Shown piece by piece: positions 35,963-44,752 of a DNA stretch of 64,000 nt. The notes beneath the pieces are model-generated. The model was not told where the DNA came from and did not search any database. It saw nothing but the letters and a program-made list of their open reading frames with translations. The stretch covers positions 2,385,026-2,449,025 of the forward strand of contig NZ_JAGP01000001.1 of assembly GCF_000526715.1 (NCBI RefSeq). Direction: 5' to 3'. Source of the DNA: Hydrogenovibrio kuenenii DSM 12350 (GTDB taxonomy: Bacteria > Pseudomonadota > Gammaproteobacteria > Thiomicrospirales > Thiomicrospiraceae). The first letter of the stretch is position 1, and each line of letters opens with the position of its first letter. The translations under genes were made by a program, and so were the position numbers.

Positions 35963-36904
35963 TTAGGTCACCACCTTTTGAGCACGCAGGCTTTCTAATG
36001 CATTTTCTTGCGTTGAGACCGAGAGTAACGGAATTTGCATACCATGGCTTAGCTGTTGTAATTGTTCAAAGCGTGATTCATATTGCGCATGATAATCTGC
36101 CAATTGAGCGGATGAAAAAGTATCAAAATCAGTTTGGCTTTCACCATCGGTCAGTTTGAGCAACCCTTGCGTTGGCAGATTAGATTCAATAGGATCAAAA
36201 AGATGAATCAAGACAATTTCGCAATGAGATTTGAAATTCGATAGCGTTTTAAAAAAATCCGCCTCTACATCCAAAAAATCCCCAATCAAATAGACGCGAC
36301 TACCAGATTTTAAATAGGGTAACACTTGCGCTAGATGTTGCTGCCAGTCGGTCTGGCTGCCAGGTTTTGTCACCTGTTGTTGTAAGGTGCTTGCAGCGCT
36401 TAAAAACTGTAAAACGGTCTTAGCTTGGTGTTTTGCTTCAACCCACTGATGCGCTTTGTGATTAAAAACATAACCGCCAAAGCGGTCACCTTCCTGCAAG
36501 GTAATCCAGCCAATCAGCGCAGCGATATTGAGCGCTTGCACTGATTTGAAGCGGGTTTGGCTGCCAAAAAACAGTTTTGGGCTTTGCTCCAATAAACAGA
36601 GAACAGGGCGTTCCAGTTCTTCGGTAAACAATTTGGTGTGGTATTTTTGAGTGCGAGCGCTCACTTTCCAATCGATGTGGCGAATGTCATCTCCGGCCGC
36701 ATATTCCCGCACTTCGTTGAATTCCATGCCTCGCCCTTTGCGAATGGCTTGGCGGTAGCCGGCTTTTTCGGAAATCAGCTTTTGTTGGCTATTGAGTCTA
36801 AGGCGTTTCACATGAAACCTAACGCGCAGCAATTCATCCAGCTGAGAATAGATCGCCGGATTATCCAAATAGGTATTTTGCGTTGGGTTTGCTTCTGTCA
36901 TCAT
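35963..36904 (-). CDS. DUF58 domain protein of Bat operon 1
   Basis: A 313-residue protein with the DUF58 signature REYAAGDDIRHIDWKVSART at about residues 66-85, a cytoplasmic VWA-like fold found next to MoxR ATPases. The upstream RKGRGMEFNEV is also typical. It probably couples the MoxR ATPase to the membrane VWA proteins, as inferred from fixed gene order across bacteria. It begins ten bases after the moxR stop. A parS-like palindrome lies inside it at 36804-36819. Confidence 0.9.
   Translation of the reverse strand: MMTEANPTQNTYLDNPAIYSQLDELLRVRFHVKRLRLNSQQKLISEKAGYRQAIRKGRGMEFNEVREYAAGDDIRHIDWKVSARTQKYHTKLFTEELERPVLCLLEQSPKLFFGSQTRFKSVQALNIAALIGWITLQEGDRFGGYVFNHKAHQWVEAKHQAKTVLQFLSAASTLQQQVTKPGSQTDWQQHLAQVLPYLKSGSRVYLIGDFLDVEADFFKTLSNFKSHCEIVLIHLFDPIESNLPTQGLLKLTDGESQTDFDTFSSAQLADYHAQYESRFEQLQQLSHGMQIPLLSVSTQENALESLRAQKVVT
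36804..36819. promoter_or_regulatory. parS-like palindrome inside DUF58 gene 1
   Basis: CGTTTCACATGAAACC carries the same 14-base core as 17513-17526, one mismatch from GTTTCACGTGAAAC. Confidence 0.45.
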
Positions 36905-36914
36905 TTGTCCAAGC

Positions 36915-37886
36915 TTAGATAACAGGTACCAATTGAATCAGTTGGTCGACCAATTTGTCGGCAGTCATACCTGCTGCTTCGCCTTCGAAACTCAGTAATA
37001 ATCTATGACGGAAAACATCATGTACAATCGCTTGAACTTCTTCCGGGCTGACAAAATCCTGACCTTTTAACCAAGCCAATGCACGCGCACCACGTGATAA
37101 GGCGAGGGTTGCACGAGGGCTAACGCCAAACTCGATGTATTTCGCGAGTGCTGGGTCATATTTTTCCAATTGACGGGTAGCCATTACCAATTCGACAATA
37201 TAGGTCTTGGTTTCTTCGGATAGATAGAGATTCAGAATTTCGTTTCTGGCTTCAAATAAATCTTCTTGTGATAATGGCTCGAAATACGGGAATCCTGCGC
37301 TGTTGTCTCGTGCTTCGTCTTCAACCAGATTCAAAATGTTGCGTTCAGTTTCTGCATTTGGGTAGTCGATTTGTACATGCAGCATAAAGCGGTCGAGCTG
37401 CGCTTCCGGCAGAGGATAGGTTCCTTCCTGTTCGATCGGGTTTTGGGTTGCCATAACCATAAACAAACGTTCAAGCGGTAGCGTGTGTTTTCCCACGGTA
37501 ACCTGTTCTTCTGCCATGGCTTCTAACAATGCAGATTGCACTTTGGCAGGTGCTCGGTTGATTTCATCGGCAAGAATTAAGTTATGAAAGATAGGGCCTT
37601 TTTGCAGACCAAATTCACCATTAGGCTGCAGAACTTCGGTTCCGGTGATATCGGAAGGCAATAAATCCGGTGTGAATTGAATACGGTGATAATCGCCTTC
37701 GATCAATTCAGATAGGGTTTTAATGGCTTTGGTTTTAGCCAGACCCGGAGGGCCTTCTACCAATACGTGGCCATCAGCCAGTAAAGCGACCAACATGCGT
37801 TCAGTAAGGTGATGTTGACCGAGAATATGTTGATCCAATCTCGCCAATAATGCAGAAAATTTTTCAGATAAATTGGTTGCGGACAT
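36915..37886 (-). CDS. moxR: MoxR-type AAA+ ATPase of Bat operon 1
   Basis: A 323-residue AAA+ ATPase, first gene of the minus-strand operon. Walker A is EGPPGLAKT at residues 44-52 and Walker B ILADEINRAPAKVQ at about 107-120. The sensor region ATQNPIEQEGTYPLPEAQLDRF is the MoxR hallmark. MoxR proteins act as chaperone-like activators of VWA partners, which are encoded downstream here. The 158-bp region between this start and the cmoB stop should contain the operon promoter; I saw no clear -35/-10 pair. It is clearly paralogous to the ATPase at 45709. Confidence 0.94.
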   Translation of the reverse strand: MSATNLSEKFSALLARLDQHILGQHHLTERMLVALLADGHVLVEGPPGLAKTKAIKTLSELIEGDYHRIQFTPDLLPSDITGTEVLQPNGEFGLQKGPIFHNLILADEINRAPAKVQSALLEAMAEEQVTVGKHTLPLERLFMVMATQNPIEQEGTYPLPEAQLDRFMLHVQIDYPNAETERNILNLVEDEARDNSAGFPYFEPLSQEDLFEARNEILNLYLSEETKTYIVELVMATRQLEKYDPALAKYIEFGVSPRATLALSRGARALAWLKGQDFVSPEEVQAIVHDVFRHRLLLSFEGEAAGMTADKLVDQLIQLVPVI

Positions 37887-38044
37887 AATGTGCCTTTTCT
37901 TGTTCTCAGAAATTGTGTTTTGTCGTTAGTGATAGACAAGTGGCTTCATTATATAGACTTCGTTAGGCAGAAGTCTTTCAACATGTTTAAAAGAAATTGG
38001 AAGAAGCTCTTAGGCCCTTCAAAGCCAGATTTTTACACCATGTT

Positions 38045-39037
38045 TTACTTATTGGCTAATATAACCGCTCTTAAAGGCGCGGGATAACCTTCAATGGTTT
38101 TGGAGGCATCATTCGGGTCTAAAAAGCTCTCCAATGAATTCCACTCCATCCATTCTGTAGAACGCTGTTCTTCAATTGAAGTCTGATCGAGATCAACGCA
38201 ACGCACGTTTTTGTAGCCACATTTTTCCATCCAACGCATCAGTTCGGGAACGGAAGGCAAAAACCAGACATTATTCATTTGTGCATAACGCTCTGCCGGC
38301 ACCAGCAATTGTCCATAACTTTCGGGGACGACCAGTGTTTCTAGCACCAGCTCGCCACCGGGTTTGAGGTGTTTTTTCAAATCCAAAAGGTGGTCGATGG
38401 GAGAGCGGCGGTGATAAAGCACGCCCATGGAGAAAACAGTGTCGAATTCTTCGGCTTTGTTGATGACAGGGAGTTGCTCTAAGGTTAGCGGCAAGAAGTA
38501 AGCGGGCACTTCTTCACCGATAAAATGCTTCAACACCAAAAACTGGCTCATAAACAATAAACTTGGGTCAACGCCAACGGCTAACTCTGCACCTTCGCCC
38601 ATCATGCGCCAAATGTGATAACCGCTACCACAGCCAATATCCAGTACTTTTTTGCCCTTTAAACTACGTAAATGAGGTTGGACACGATCCCATTTCCAGT
38701 CTGAGTGCCACTCGGTGTCGATAAAAACGCCTTCAATATCGAAAGGGCCTTTGCGCCAGGGCATTAAATCTTTTAAATGGGCACTTAATGTTTCGCGATT
38801 ATCGTCTGTGGTATTACTTGAGTGAACGGTAATAGCCGAAGTGTTAAGTTGATAATTTTCTGACTTCGGGTATTGAAATATCGCTTCCAAAGCAGGTTGC
38901 CAACGAGGTAAGTTGCCATTGTTTTCAGGTGTTAAGGCCTGCTCAAGAATTGGAGGTAAGACTTCTTTCCACTCTTCAAGGCGCGTGTCGGCGAGCGTTG
39001 ACCAAAAGGATTTGTAATGTTCAAAATAATGTTTCAC
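38045..39037 (-). CDS. cmoB: tRNA U34 carboxymethyltransferase CmoB
   Basis: CmoB transfers a carboxymethyl group from carboxy-SAM to 5-hydroxyuridine at tRNA position 34, producing cmo5U. The 330-residue product is full length. The methyltransferase motif KVLDIGCGSGYHIWRMMGEG is present, the upstream PWRKGPFDIEGVFIDTEWHSDWKWDR region is diagnostic of CmoB, and VFSMGVLYHRRSP is conserved. It follows cmoA by 17 bases on the same strand. A TGTTTCACGTGGCACT sequence at 39030-39045 overlaps its start, sharing the parS half-site but with three mismatches. Confidence 0.96.
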   Translation of the reverse strand: MKHYFEHYKSFWSTLADTRLEEWKEVLPPILEQALTPENNGNLPRWQPALEAIFQYPKSENYQLNTSAITVHSSNTTDDNRETLSAHLKDLMPWRKGPFDIEGVFIDTEWHSDWKWDRVQPHLRSLKGKKVLDIGCGSGYHIWRMMGEGAELAVGVDPSLLFMSQFLVLKHFIGEEVPAYFLPLTLEQLPVINKAEEFDTVFSMGVLYHRRSPIDHLLDLKKHLKPGGELVLETLVVPESYGQLLVPAERYAQMNNVWFLPSVPELMRWMEKCGYKNVRCVDLDQTSIEEQRSTEWMEWNSLESFLDPNDASKTIEGYPAPLRAVILANK

Positions 39038-39054
39038 GTGGCACTAAGCTTTAA

Positions 39055-39777
39055 TCAGGATTTAATGGCTAAAAATGAGACGAAATTATACGCTTGAAAC
39101 CAGATGGATGCTGAGTCAAATCCCGCTGTTTTCAAACGGTCTAAATGTGTGGTTTCAGTATCGCTAATTAGCACGTTTTCGAGGGAAGCTCTTTTTTGGC
39201 CAATTTCCAACTCCGAATAACCATTCGCTCGTTTGAACTGTAAGTGTAAATGTTCAATAGCCGACTGAATCGCTGGCTGCTCGAAATGAATTTTTTCCGA
39301 CAAAATAAGGATTCCACCCGGTTTTAAGCCTTGGTAAATGGTGTCAATTAAAGCTTGGCGGTCTTCAGGCTCAATGAACTGTAGTGTGAAGTTAATCACC
39401 ACCACCGAAGCATTTTCGATGGTGACGTTCTGTATATCTTCGCAAAGTAGCTCGACGGGAACATCGGCATGAAAAGCTAGAATATGTTCTTTGGCTCGTT
39501 CAATCATGGCACTGGAATTATCGACCGCAATGATTTCACAACCCGCTTTCGCCTTACGGCGCATGGTGATGGTCGCCGCACCGAGTGAACACCCTAAGTC
39601 ATAGAGTTTACTATTTGGCTGGCTGAAGTTTTCCGTAAGCTCACCGATGCCAGTCAGAATGGTCTGATAGCCTGGCACCGAGCGTTGAATCATATCGGGG
39701 AAAACGGCAACCACCGATTCATCAAATTGAAATGCGGCGAGTGCTTCATGAGGTTGGGCGTAAATGTTATCTTTCAC
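39055..39777 (-). CDS. cmoA: Carboxy-S-adenosyl-L-methionine synthase CmoA
   Basis: CmoA makes carboxy-SAM from SAM and prephenate, the donor used by CmoB. The 240-residue length is normal. The SAM-binding motif YDLGCSLGAAT, the N-terminal FPDMIQRSVPGYQ and NFTLQFIEPEDR are family hallmarks. It is the first gene of a cmoA-cmoB pair. The next plus-strand-oriented copy of the dispersed 20-bp motif lies just upstream, at 39872-39891. Confidence 0.96.
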   Translation of the reverse strand: MKDNIYAQPHEALAAFQFDESVVAVFPDMIQRSVPGYQTILTGIGELTENFSQPNSKLYDLGCSLGAATITMRRKAKAGCEIIAVDNSSAMIERAKEHILAFHADVPVELLCEDIQNVTIENASVVVINFTLQFIEPEDRQALIDTIYQGLKPGGILILSEKIHFEQPAIQSAIEHLHLQFKRANGYSELEIGQKRASLENVLISDTETTHLDRLKTAGFDSASIWFQAYNFVSFLAIKS

Positions 39778-39871
39778 GAGTGTCCTTACAACAGCTGGGC
39801 AATTATGTCGCTTATTATAATGGATTCAATGGGTTGGCAAAATGGATTCGCAAACAAGTTGGTTTGATTTG

Positions 39872-39891
39872 AAAATCTGCCAGGCTGGGGT
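39872..39891 (+). repeat. Dispersed 20-bp motif, exact copy (intergenic)
   Basis: AAAATCTGCCAGGCTGGGGT, exact consensus, between the mltC-like stop and the cmoA start. Confidence 0.9.
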
Positions 39892-39904
39892 AGCGCTATT
39901 TACC

Positions 39905-41092
39905 TCAAGCTTTGAGGTATTTGGTTTTATTGCGCGTGACCTTTTGTACGTAATGACGTGCTTCTTCGTATTTCAAGTGGTTGACTAGGTGTTGATAGAC
40001 CTGCTGGCTGGACAGTTTATTGATCTTATCAACAGCGCGACCACGGTCGTTATCGAAAGCTTTGAGTACATTGCCACTGCCGGTGTTGTAGGCAGCAATC
40101 ACGCAGTATTCTCGTGATTTTTCATGTTTGATATTGCCGAGGTATTTGGTATCGAGAATATGCAAGTAGGCTGTACCCATCTCGATATTGTTGTCAGCTT
40201 TAAATAGATAGTTTTTGCTGGGGGCGACATCTTTATTGTGAATCAAACGGTATGCATCGCGCCCTGCAGTTTGCGGTACGATCTGCATCAAGCCGTAAGC
40301 GGGAATATGGCTCATGGCATAAGGGTTGAACGCACTTTCAGTTTCGATAATGGCATAAACCAATGCTGGCTCAATATCAAAACGTTTACTTTCACGCTTA
40401 ACCTGTGAGGCATATTTTCTTTGTTGGCTCTGATCGTGATCTTTCACCATTTCAAAGGTGACGTAATGGCGAGCTTTACCATTGTAGCTGTCGCTTTTAT
40501 AAGCGTGTGCCAGTAGATAATCTGCATAGCGGCCAGCACGCCATTGGGTGGTGACGGATTTTTTATCTCGATCCAATACCAGTCCGTATAAAAATGGTTT
40601 TTGACCGGTTTTGACAGATTTGTCAGACAATAAATCGACCGTACTCGGGTCATCAGGCGTGAGAAGAGTGCTGATGATGGCGGCTTTTAATGCTGCTTTT
40701 TCATTTTTGGCAACCACAGTTTCGACACGGATATGGCCTGTCTTGAAGTTGATGATGGCACGACTTTGGTATTTGTCGGTGTATTTAACATACTCTTTTT
40801 GAGAAGCGACTTTTTTATCGCCCCAAGTTTTCGCCAGCTCTTTAACGAGATGATTGATTTGTTTACGAACTAGGTGGTCGATTTGTGGGATGCCGGTTAC
40901 AGGTATTTGTGAGGTCAACGCACTTGGCACATCGCCTTTATAGAGTTGTTCGGCCGAGCTAAAGCTTCTGCGGACTTGTGTTGGTGTGCATCCGGCAAGC
41001 AGTCCAATCGCGCCCAACGAAAGGAAGGCGCTACCATTTTTTAAAAATTGGCGGCGGCTGGCGATATCAAGTTGTTTTTTAGGTTCTTCCAT
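39905..41092 (-). CDS. mltC: MltC-like lytic murein transglycosylase with Tat-like lipoprotein leader
   Basis: A 395-residue protein with an N-terminal DUF3393 domain (about 60-215) and a C-terminal SLT goose-lysozyme-like domain. The SLT domain carries IIETESAFNPYAMS (catalytic Glu at 250/252), AYGLMQIVP and YNTGSGNV, the MltC domain order. It would cleave peptidoglycan glycan strands in the periplasm. The leader SRRQFLKNGSAFLSLGAIGL ends in the lipobox LLAGC (Cys35). The twin arginine followed by FLK suggests Tat export, which is unusual for MltC. It is five bases downstream of the nuclease gene, so the two are cotranscribed. Confidence 0.88.
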   Translation of the reverse strand: MEEPKKQLDIASRRQFLKNGSAFLSLGAIGLLAGCTPTQVRRSFSSAEQLYKGDVPSALTSQIPVTGIPQIDHLVRKQINHLVKELAKTWGDKKVASQKEYVKYTDKYQSRAIINFKTGHIRVETVVAKNEKAALKAAIISTLLTPDDPSTVDLLSDKSVKTGQKPFLYGLVLDRDKKSVTTQWRAGRYADYLLAHAYKSDSYNGKARHYVTFEMVKDHDQSQQRKYASQVKRESKRFDIEPALVYAIIETESAFNPYAMSHIPAYGLMQIVPQTAGRDAYRLIHNKDVAPSKNYLFKADNNIEMGTAYLHILDTKYLGNIKHEKSREYCVIAAYNTGSGNVLKAFDNDRGRAVDKINKLSSQQVYQHLVNHLKYEEARHYVQKVTRNKTKYLKA

Positions 41093-41097
41093 ACTGA

Positions 41098-42003
41098 TTA
41101 ATAACGGCTAGGTCGATTTGCAACGGCGGGTAATCCCCACGCTTTAATGTTGGAATGTGCTTCCAGTTTATTTTCAACAGTATCCTTGAGTTTCCAGAAA
41201 AAGTCGATACCTGTGCGTTTTTCCACCTCGTCAATTGGCACCACGTATTTTAAGAGTGAATCGTTTGGCTTAGCGGTTTGCGGCATAATGAAAGCTAGAG
41301 CAATTGGCGGTTTATCATCTATGGCTGGGCGCACGAAAATCTTATAAAAAGCTGTTGGAATCGCAATTTTTGAACCTTTTAAGGTTTTAGGTTTGGCATC
41401 AAAAATGGGGCCTGTTACCACCCAAAAGCTTTTAAATTCTTTGGAGAACACATCGGCGCTGACTTCTTCCAATCTTTGCCAGATTTTGGCATTGAATTTA
41501 TGTTTTTGTGGTGTGATATTAGTCATGAGAAAAGTTTGCAACTGCGCGGTTCGACCGTAACGGCTGGCAATGAGATAGTTGGGTGCCATGTGCCCGCGAT
41601 CATAGCCCGTTCGGCGGTAATCGTCGGTTGTGACATGGCGTAGGCTGCGCCAGTCGGCATGAAATTCTCCGCGCTTGCCAAACTTTTTTCTATTTTGTGT
41701 CACGCGATAAGTGACCCACAGCGGATTCCCCAATTTTTCTGAATAACCCACCATATAACCATCGTTTCTTAGCGTGTGAGTTAGCATTTCCCAGTCATTT
41801 TGTGTTTTGGGTACGCCCATATAGGCCATTTGAGGGCGGGCGACCTCGCTTTCATAAACATAGGCCAAGGTGCCGAGAATAATGAACAACCCAAATAGTG
41901 TGGGTAGCCAGAACAAACTGATTTGTAGCAGCTTGGGCTGGCGCTTTAATTGTTTAAAAGCTTGTGACAGTAGTTGTTTTTGCAGATGTTGAGTGTTGTT
42001 CAT
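41098..42003 (-). CDS. Membrane-anchored DNA/RNA non-specific endonuclease (NUC1 family)
   Basis: A 301-residue beta-beta-alpha-metal nuclease. One membrane anchor lies at residues ~28-50 (ISLFWLPTLFGLFIILGTLAY), which places the nuclease domain in the periplasm. The DRGH catalytic motif is at residues 135-138 (YDRGHMAPN), with the metal-binding asparagine in FLMTNITPQ. The frame is open 20 codons further upstream, but the ATG at 42003 is preferred because it overlaps the cmoM stop as ATGA and lets the membrane anchor start near the N-terminus. Possible roles are nucleotide scavenging, degradation of incoming DNA or extracellular DNA turnover; context does not decide. Confidence 0.85.
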   Translation of the reverse strand: MNNTQHLQKQLLSQAFKQLKRQPKLLQISLFWLPTLFGLFIILGTLAYVYESEVARPQMAYMGVPKTQNDWEMLTHTLRNDGYMVGYSEKLGNPLWVTYRVTQNRKKFGKRGEFHADWRSLRHVTTDDYRRTGYDRGHMAPNYLIASRYGRTAQLQTFLMTNITPQKHKFNAKIWQRLEEVSADVFSKEFKSFWVVTGPIFDAKPKTLKGSKIAIPTAFYKIFVRPAIDDKPPIALAFIMPQTAKPNDSLLKYVVPIDEVEKRTGIDFFWKLKDTVENKLEAHSNIKAWGLPAVANRPSRY

Positions 42004-42770
42004 AATTTTTGTGCGACTAAATGAATGTAGCGCCCCATGTCTCTGTAGGTAGGCATTCGGCAATATTGATATTCTAGGGCAAAGAGTTCGTCTTGATCTG
42101 ATTTTTCCAGCACTTGGGGCGTGAGGTAATCATGAAACACCCGTATGCCGGTTTGCATTTGAATATCAAAGCCCCAGCCTTGTAAAGCGCTGATGACGTC
42201 ATGGGGAAATTGTGGATTCGGGGGCGTGAGATTCTTGCCTTTGCCAATATAGGCGTCGTCCAAAATATATTGCCAGCGCCATTCACCCTTTAGCACGTTG
42301 TTGTAAACAAACGCATTGCGGTTGTAGAACAATAAGGAAAGCGTACCGCCAGGTTTCACTTTGTCAGCAACGGTTTTAAGGGTTTCCAAAGGGGTTGCTA
42401 GCCATTCGAGCACGGCATGAAACAGCACCAAATCGAAATCGGGTAATTCCGGTGCCAAATCCTGTGCGGCACCGTGTAAAAATTCTGCTTGTAGATCGGC
42501 TTCAGAAAAACTTTTTTCAGCTTGATGGAGCATTTTTTGAGACAAATCGCATAAAGTCACCTGATGCCCAGCTTCAGCCAACCATTGCGATACCTGAGCA
42601 AAACCACAACCCGCATCCCAAACATTTAACTTGGATTGTTGGTAGAGGTGATCAAGATCTTCTTTTACCAGTTTTAGACGCCATTCGCCTTTAACGGTGT
42701 TGTAAACCCGTTTTTCAAATTTATGAATCAGGCTGTCAAAGTTGCGATCGCTAGGGGTCTGTTTTTTCAT
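42000..42770 (-). CDS. cmoM: tRNA 5-carboxymethoxyuridine methyltransferase CmoM
   Basis: A 256-residue SAM-dependent methyltransferase matching the SmtA/CmoM family, which converts cmo5U34 to its methyl ester mcmo5U. Motif I is VWDAGCGFAQVSQWLAE at about residues 50-66. The motif LFHAVLEWLATP and the segment SLLFYNRNAFVYNNVLKGE are characteristic. It heads the cluster cmoM-nuclease-mltC on the minus strand, just upstream of cmoA-cmoB, so all three cmo-specific enzymes of the pathway lie within 5 kb. Confidence 0.92.
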   Translation of the reverse strand: MKKQTPSDRNFDSLIHKFEKRVYNTVKGEWRLKLVKEDLDHLYQQSKLNVWDAGCGFAQVSQWLAEAGHQVTLCDLSQKMLHQAEKSFSEADLQAEFLHGAAQDLAPELPDFDLVLFHAVLEWLATPLETLKTVADKVKPGGTLSLLFYNRNAFVYNNVLKGEWRWQYILDDAYIGKGKNLTPPNPQFPHDVISALQGWGFDIQMQTGIRVFHDYLTPQVLEKSDQDELFALEYQYCRMPTYRDMGRYIHLVAQKL

Positions 42771-42899
42771 CTTTACGGCGTTTTGTTTATGGAATGTCTA
42801 TTTTACAGAAAACAAATTTGCAATCTGTAAATGAAATCGGTTCAATAGAGCAAAGGCAAGATCATCTACATCCTTTTCACTTTGTTGCCAGGAGTTTAC

Positions 42900-42929
42900 A
42901 TGAGCCTAAAGTCGAGCTTTGAAAAATGA
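42900..42929 (+). CDS. Nine-codon leader ORF coupled to the next gene
   Basis: A strong ribosome site AGGAG (42890-42894) stands five bases before ATG at 42900, opening a 9-residue peptide MSLKSSFEK. Its stop overlaps the ATG of the following gene (ATGA at 42926-42929). The peptide resembles the start of the next protein (MSLESALNT), so it may be a leader peptide that provides translational coupling or a relic of a duplicated or frameshifted start. Confidence 0.4.
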   Translation: MSLKSSFEK

Positions 42930-43426
42930 GTTTAGAAAGTGCTTTGAATACCTGGAATGGTCATCCCGATGACCTGCAAGCCATTTATCGACAGTATAAA
43001 ATACAATCAGACTTCATCTCCCAAGTCATTCCTCTGCTAAAACAAAAACAACAACGTGGCGCCAGCGAACTATTAAAGTTTTATCTGTTGAATCAACAAA
43101 CGCTAACAGATGGCGAGGTAAATGATATTTTTCGAAGTCTAGGTTTGATACGGCATTGGCAGACGCAAGAAAATTTGTTGGCTTGTTTGCCTTATCTTCA
43201 CCCTTATCCAAAACAAAAGCAGGCTGCGCTTGCCCACTTTATCCATAATGCATTGCACTCCAGTCATAAATCCATCTCGGTACTGGCAAAGCAAATGATT
43301 GCGGAATATGAGCAAGATTTTCCCGATCAGCCGATTTCACAATTCCTTTCTGAAGAAGAAAAGGCGAAGGATAACAGTACACCTAAAAAATCTAATGCAG
43401 AGCAAACAACTCAGTCACTTTTTTAG
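42926..43426 (+). CDS. Hypothetical 166-residue helical protein
   Basis: A helical cytoplasmic protein with no signal or membrane segment. The middle part (ASELLKFYLLNQQTLTDGEVN and repeats of paired helices to about residue 130) looks like a HEAT- or ARM-like solenoid. The tail is hydrophilic. The ATG at 42926 lacks its own good ribosome site and relies on the leader ORF upstream. Its stop is 11 bases from an exact copy of the dispersed 20-bp motif. Family not recognised. Confidence 0.65.
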   Translation: MSLESALNTWNGHPDDLQAIYRQYKIQSDFISQVIPLLKQKQQRGASELLKFYLLNQQTLTDGEVNDIFRSLGLIRHWQTQENLLACLPYLHPYPKQKQAALAHFIHNALHSSHKSISVLAKQMIAEYEQDFPDQPISQFLSEEEKAKDNSTPKKSNAEQTTQSLF

Positions 43427-43437
43427 AAAAATTAGTT

Positions 43438-43457
43438 ACCCCAGCCTGGCAGATTTT
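43438..43457 (-). repeat. Dispersed 20-bp motif, exact copy (convergent gene ends)
   Basis: ACCCCAGCCTGGCAGATTTT, the exact reverse complement of the consensus, filling the gap between two convergent genes; its last base is the last base of the MFS stop codon. Confidence 0.9.
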
Positions 43458-44725
43458 TACGTTTTTTTCGGCAGACTAATCTGAACGACTATAGCCGATA
43501 GTAACATGGCGATGCTGACGAACCAGAAAGGCAAAATCAGGTTTTGTGACCATTGCGCCATAATCCCCATTGCTAAAGCGCCAAAGGCATAGCCGGAATC
43601 TCGCCAGAAACGATAGATACCAATTAGGCTTGCACGGTGTTGTGCCGGTGCAAAGTCACCAACAGCCGCTCCTAAGTTTGGGTAGAGCATTGCCATACCG
43701 AATCCGATAAAAGCGGCTTCCAATGTCCACAATGAAATGCTTGCAGTATAAGGAATGGCGAGAATACCCACGCCACAAAATATCATCCCCCATACAATCA
43801 AAATTTTGCGACCGATTTTGTCGGAAAGCGGCCCCGTAATCAATTGGCTTGCGCCCCAAACAATACCGTACACGGCAATGATCGCCCCTGCCTGTACTAA
43901 AGTAAGCTTTTGCGTGAGAAAGTAGACGGGAAGGAATATCCAAATAATGGCATCGGTGAATTTTTCTACCAGCCCGGCTTGATTGAGTGCGATAAGGTGT
44001 TTGTTTTCAATACTTGCGGTTTTGAAAAGCTGCCCAAGTGTTTTATGCGTTGTTTCCTGACCTGCCGCTTGTGCATTTTGGGTGTGCAATTGCGCCCAAG
44101 GTAAGGTTTCAATAATGGTAAATTTTGCCAGCAATAAGCCAGATAAAATCACAATTAAACTGAAAATGAATAGACCCTCTTTCGCGCCCCAAAGCTCAAC
44201 AAAATAGGCGGTTACAAACCCCGCTATCCCGACAGCAGCGTAGCCGGAAAATTCATTAACACCATTTACTAGGCCTTTTTGAGTACTTTTAGCTAAATCC
44301 AATTTACTGTTAAGTGCCATTGACCAACATAACCCTTGGTTGAATCCCAATAAAACGGTAGCAGCGATAATCCAATTCCAATTTGGAGAATAAAGCAGCA
44401 TAAACGGAATGGGCAAGGCAATCAGCCAACCCCAAATCAATACGCGTTTACGGCCATGGTGCTCGCTGAGTTTACCGGCAAACAGATTCATTACTGCTTT
44501 GACGATACCGAACACGACAACAAATGAGGTTAGCAAGAAAAAAGCTTGATCTGCCAGTCCAAAATCCGTTTTAGCCAGCCCAGGTACAACCACACGAGTC
44601 ATACCGATAGTTAAGCCGACAAGAAAAATCTGGATGAGATGCATGGCAAATTGATGTTTGTTGAGTGAGATGCCATGGACAATAGATGGCTGATGGTTGA
44701 TTGTCATAGTGTGTGGTATCCGCAT
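43457..44725 (-). CDS. MFS transporter
   Basis: A 422-residue major-facilitator protein with about 12 membrane segments. Motif A-like segments are LFAGKLSEHHGRKRVLIWG between TM2 and TM3 and TGPLSDKIGRKILIVWG in the second half. The substrate is unknown. It is divergent from an ArsR-rhodanese regulator gene across a perfect inverted repeat, so it is probably the regulator's target. That arrangement would suit export of a sulfur compound, metalloid or toxic metabolite. A later ATG at 44707 is an alternative start; neither has a good ribosome site. Confidence 0.85.
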   Translation of the reverse strand: MRIPHTMTINHQPSIVHGISLNKHQFAMHLIQIFLVGLTIGMTRVVVPGLAKTDFGLADQAFFLLTSFVVVFGIVKAVMNLFAGKLSEHHGRKRVLIWGWLIALPIPFMLLYSPNWNWIIAATVLLGFNQGLCWSMALNSKLDLAKSTQKGLVNGVNEFSGYAAVGIAGFVTAYFVELWGAKEGLFIFSLIVILSGLLLAKFTIIETLPWAQLHTQNAQAAGQETTHKTLGQLFKTASIENKHLIALNQAGLVEKFTDAIIWIFLPVYFLTQKLTLVQAGAIIAVYGIVWGASQLITGPLSDKIGRKILIVWGMIFCGVGILAIPYTASISLWTLEAAFIGFGMAMLYPNLGAAVGDFAPAQHRASLIGIYRFWRDSGYAFGALAMGIMAQWSQNLILPFWFVSIAMLLSAIVVQISLPKKT

Positions 44726-44752
44726 AAAACAAATTGCATTGTAATGACCATT

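Noticed and set aside
37890..38087. 65-codon plus-strand frame between moxR and cmoB
   Set aside because: It overlaps the cmoB 3' end and lacks a clear ribosome site or similarity.
39030..39045. TGTTTCACGTGGCACT as a full parS site
   Set aside because: Only one half-site and the centre match; three mismatches are in the other half, so it was kept only as a weak lead.
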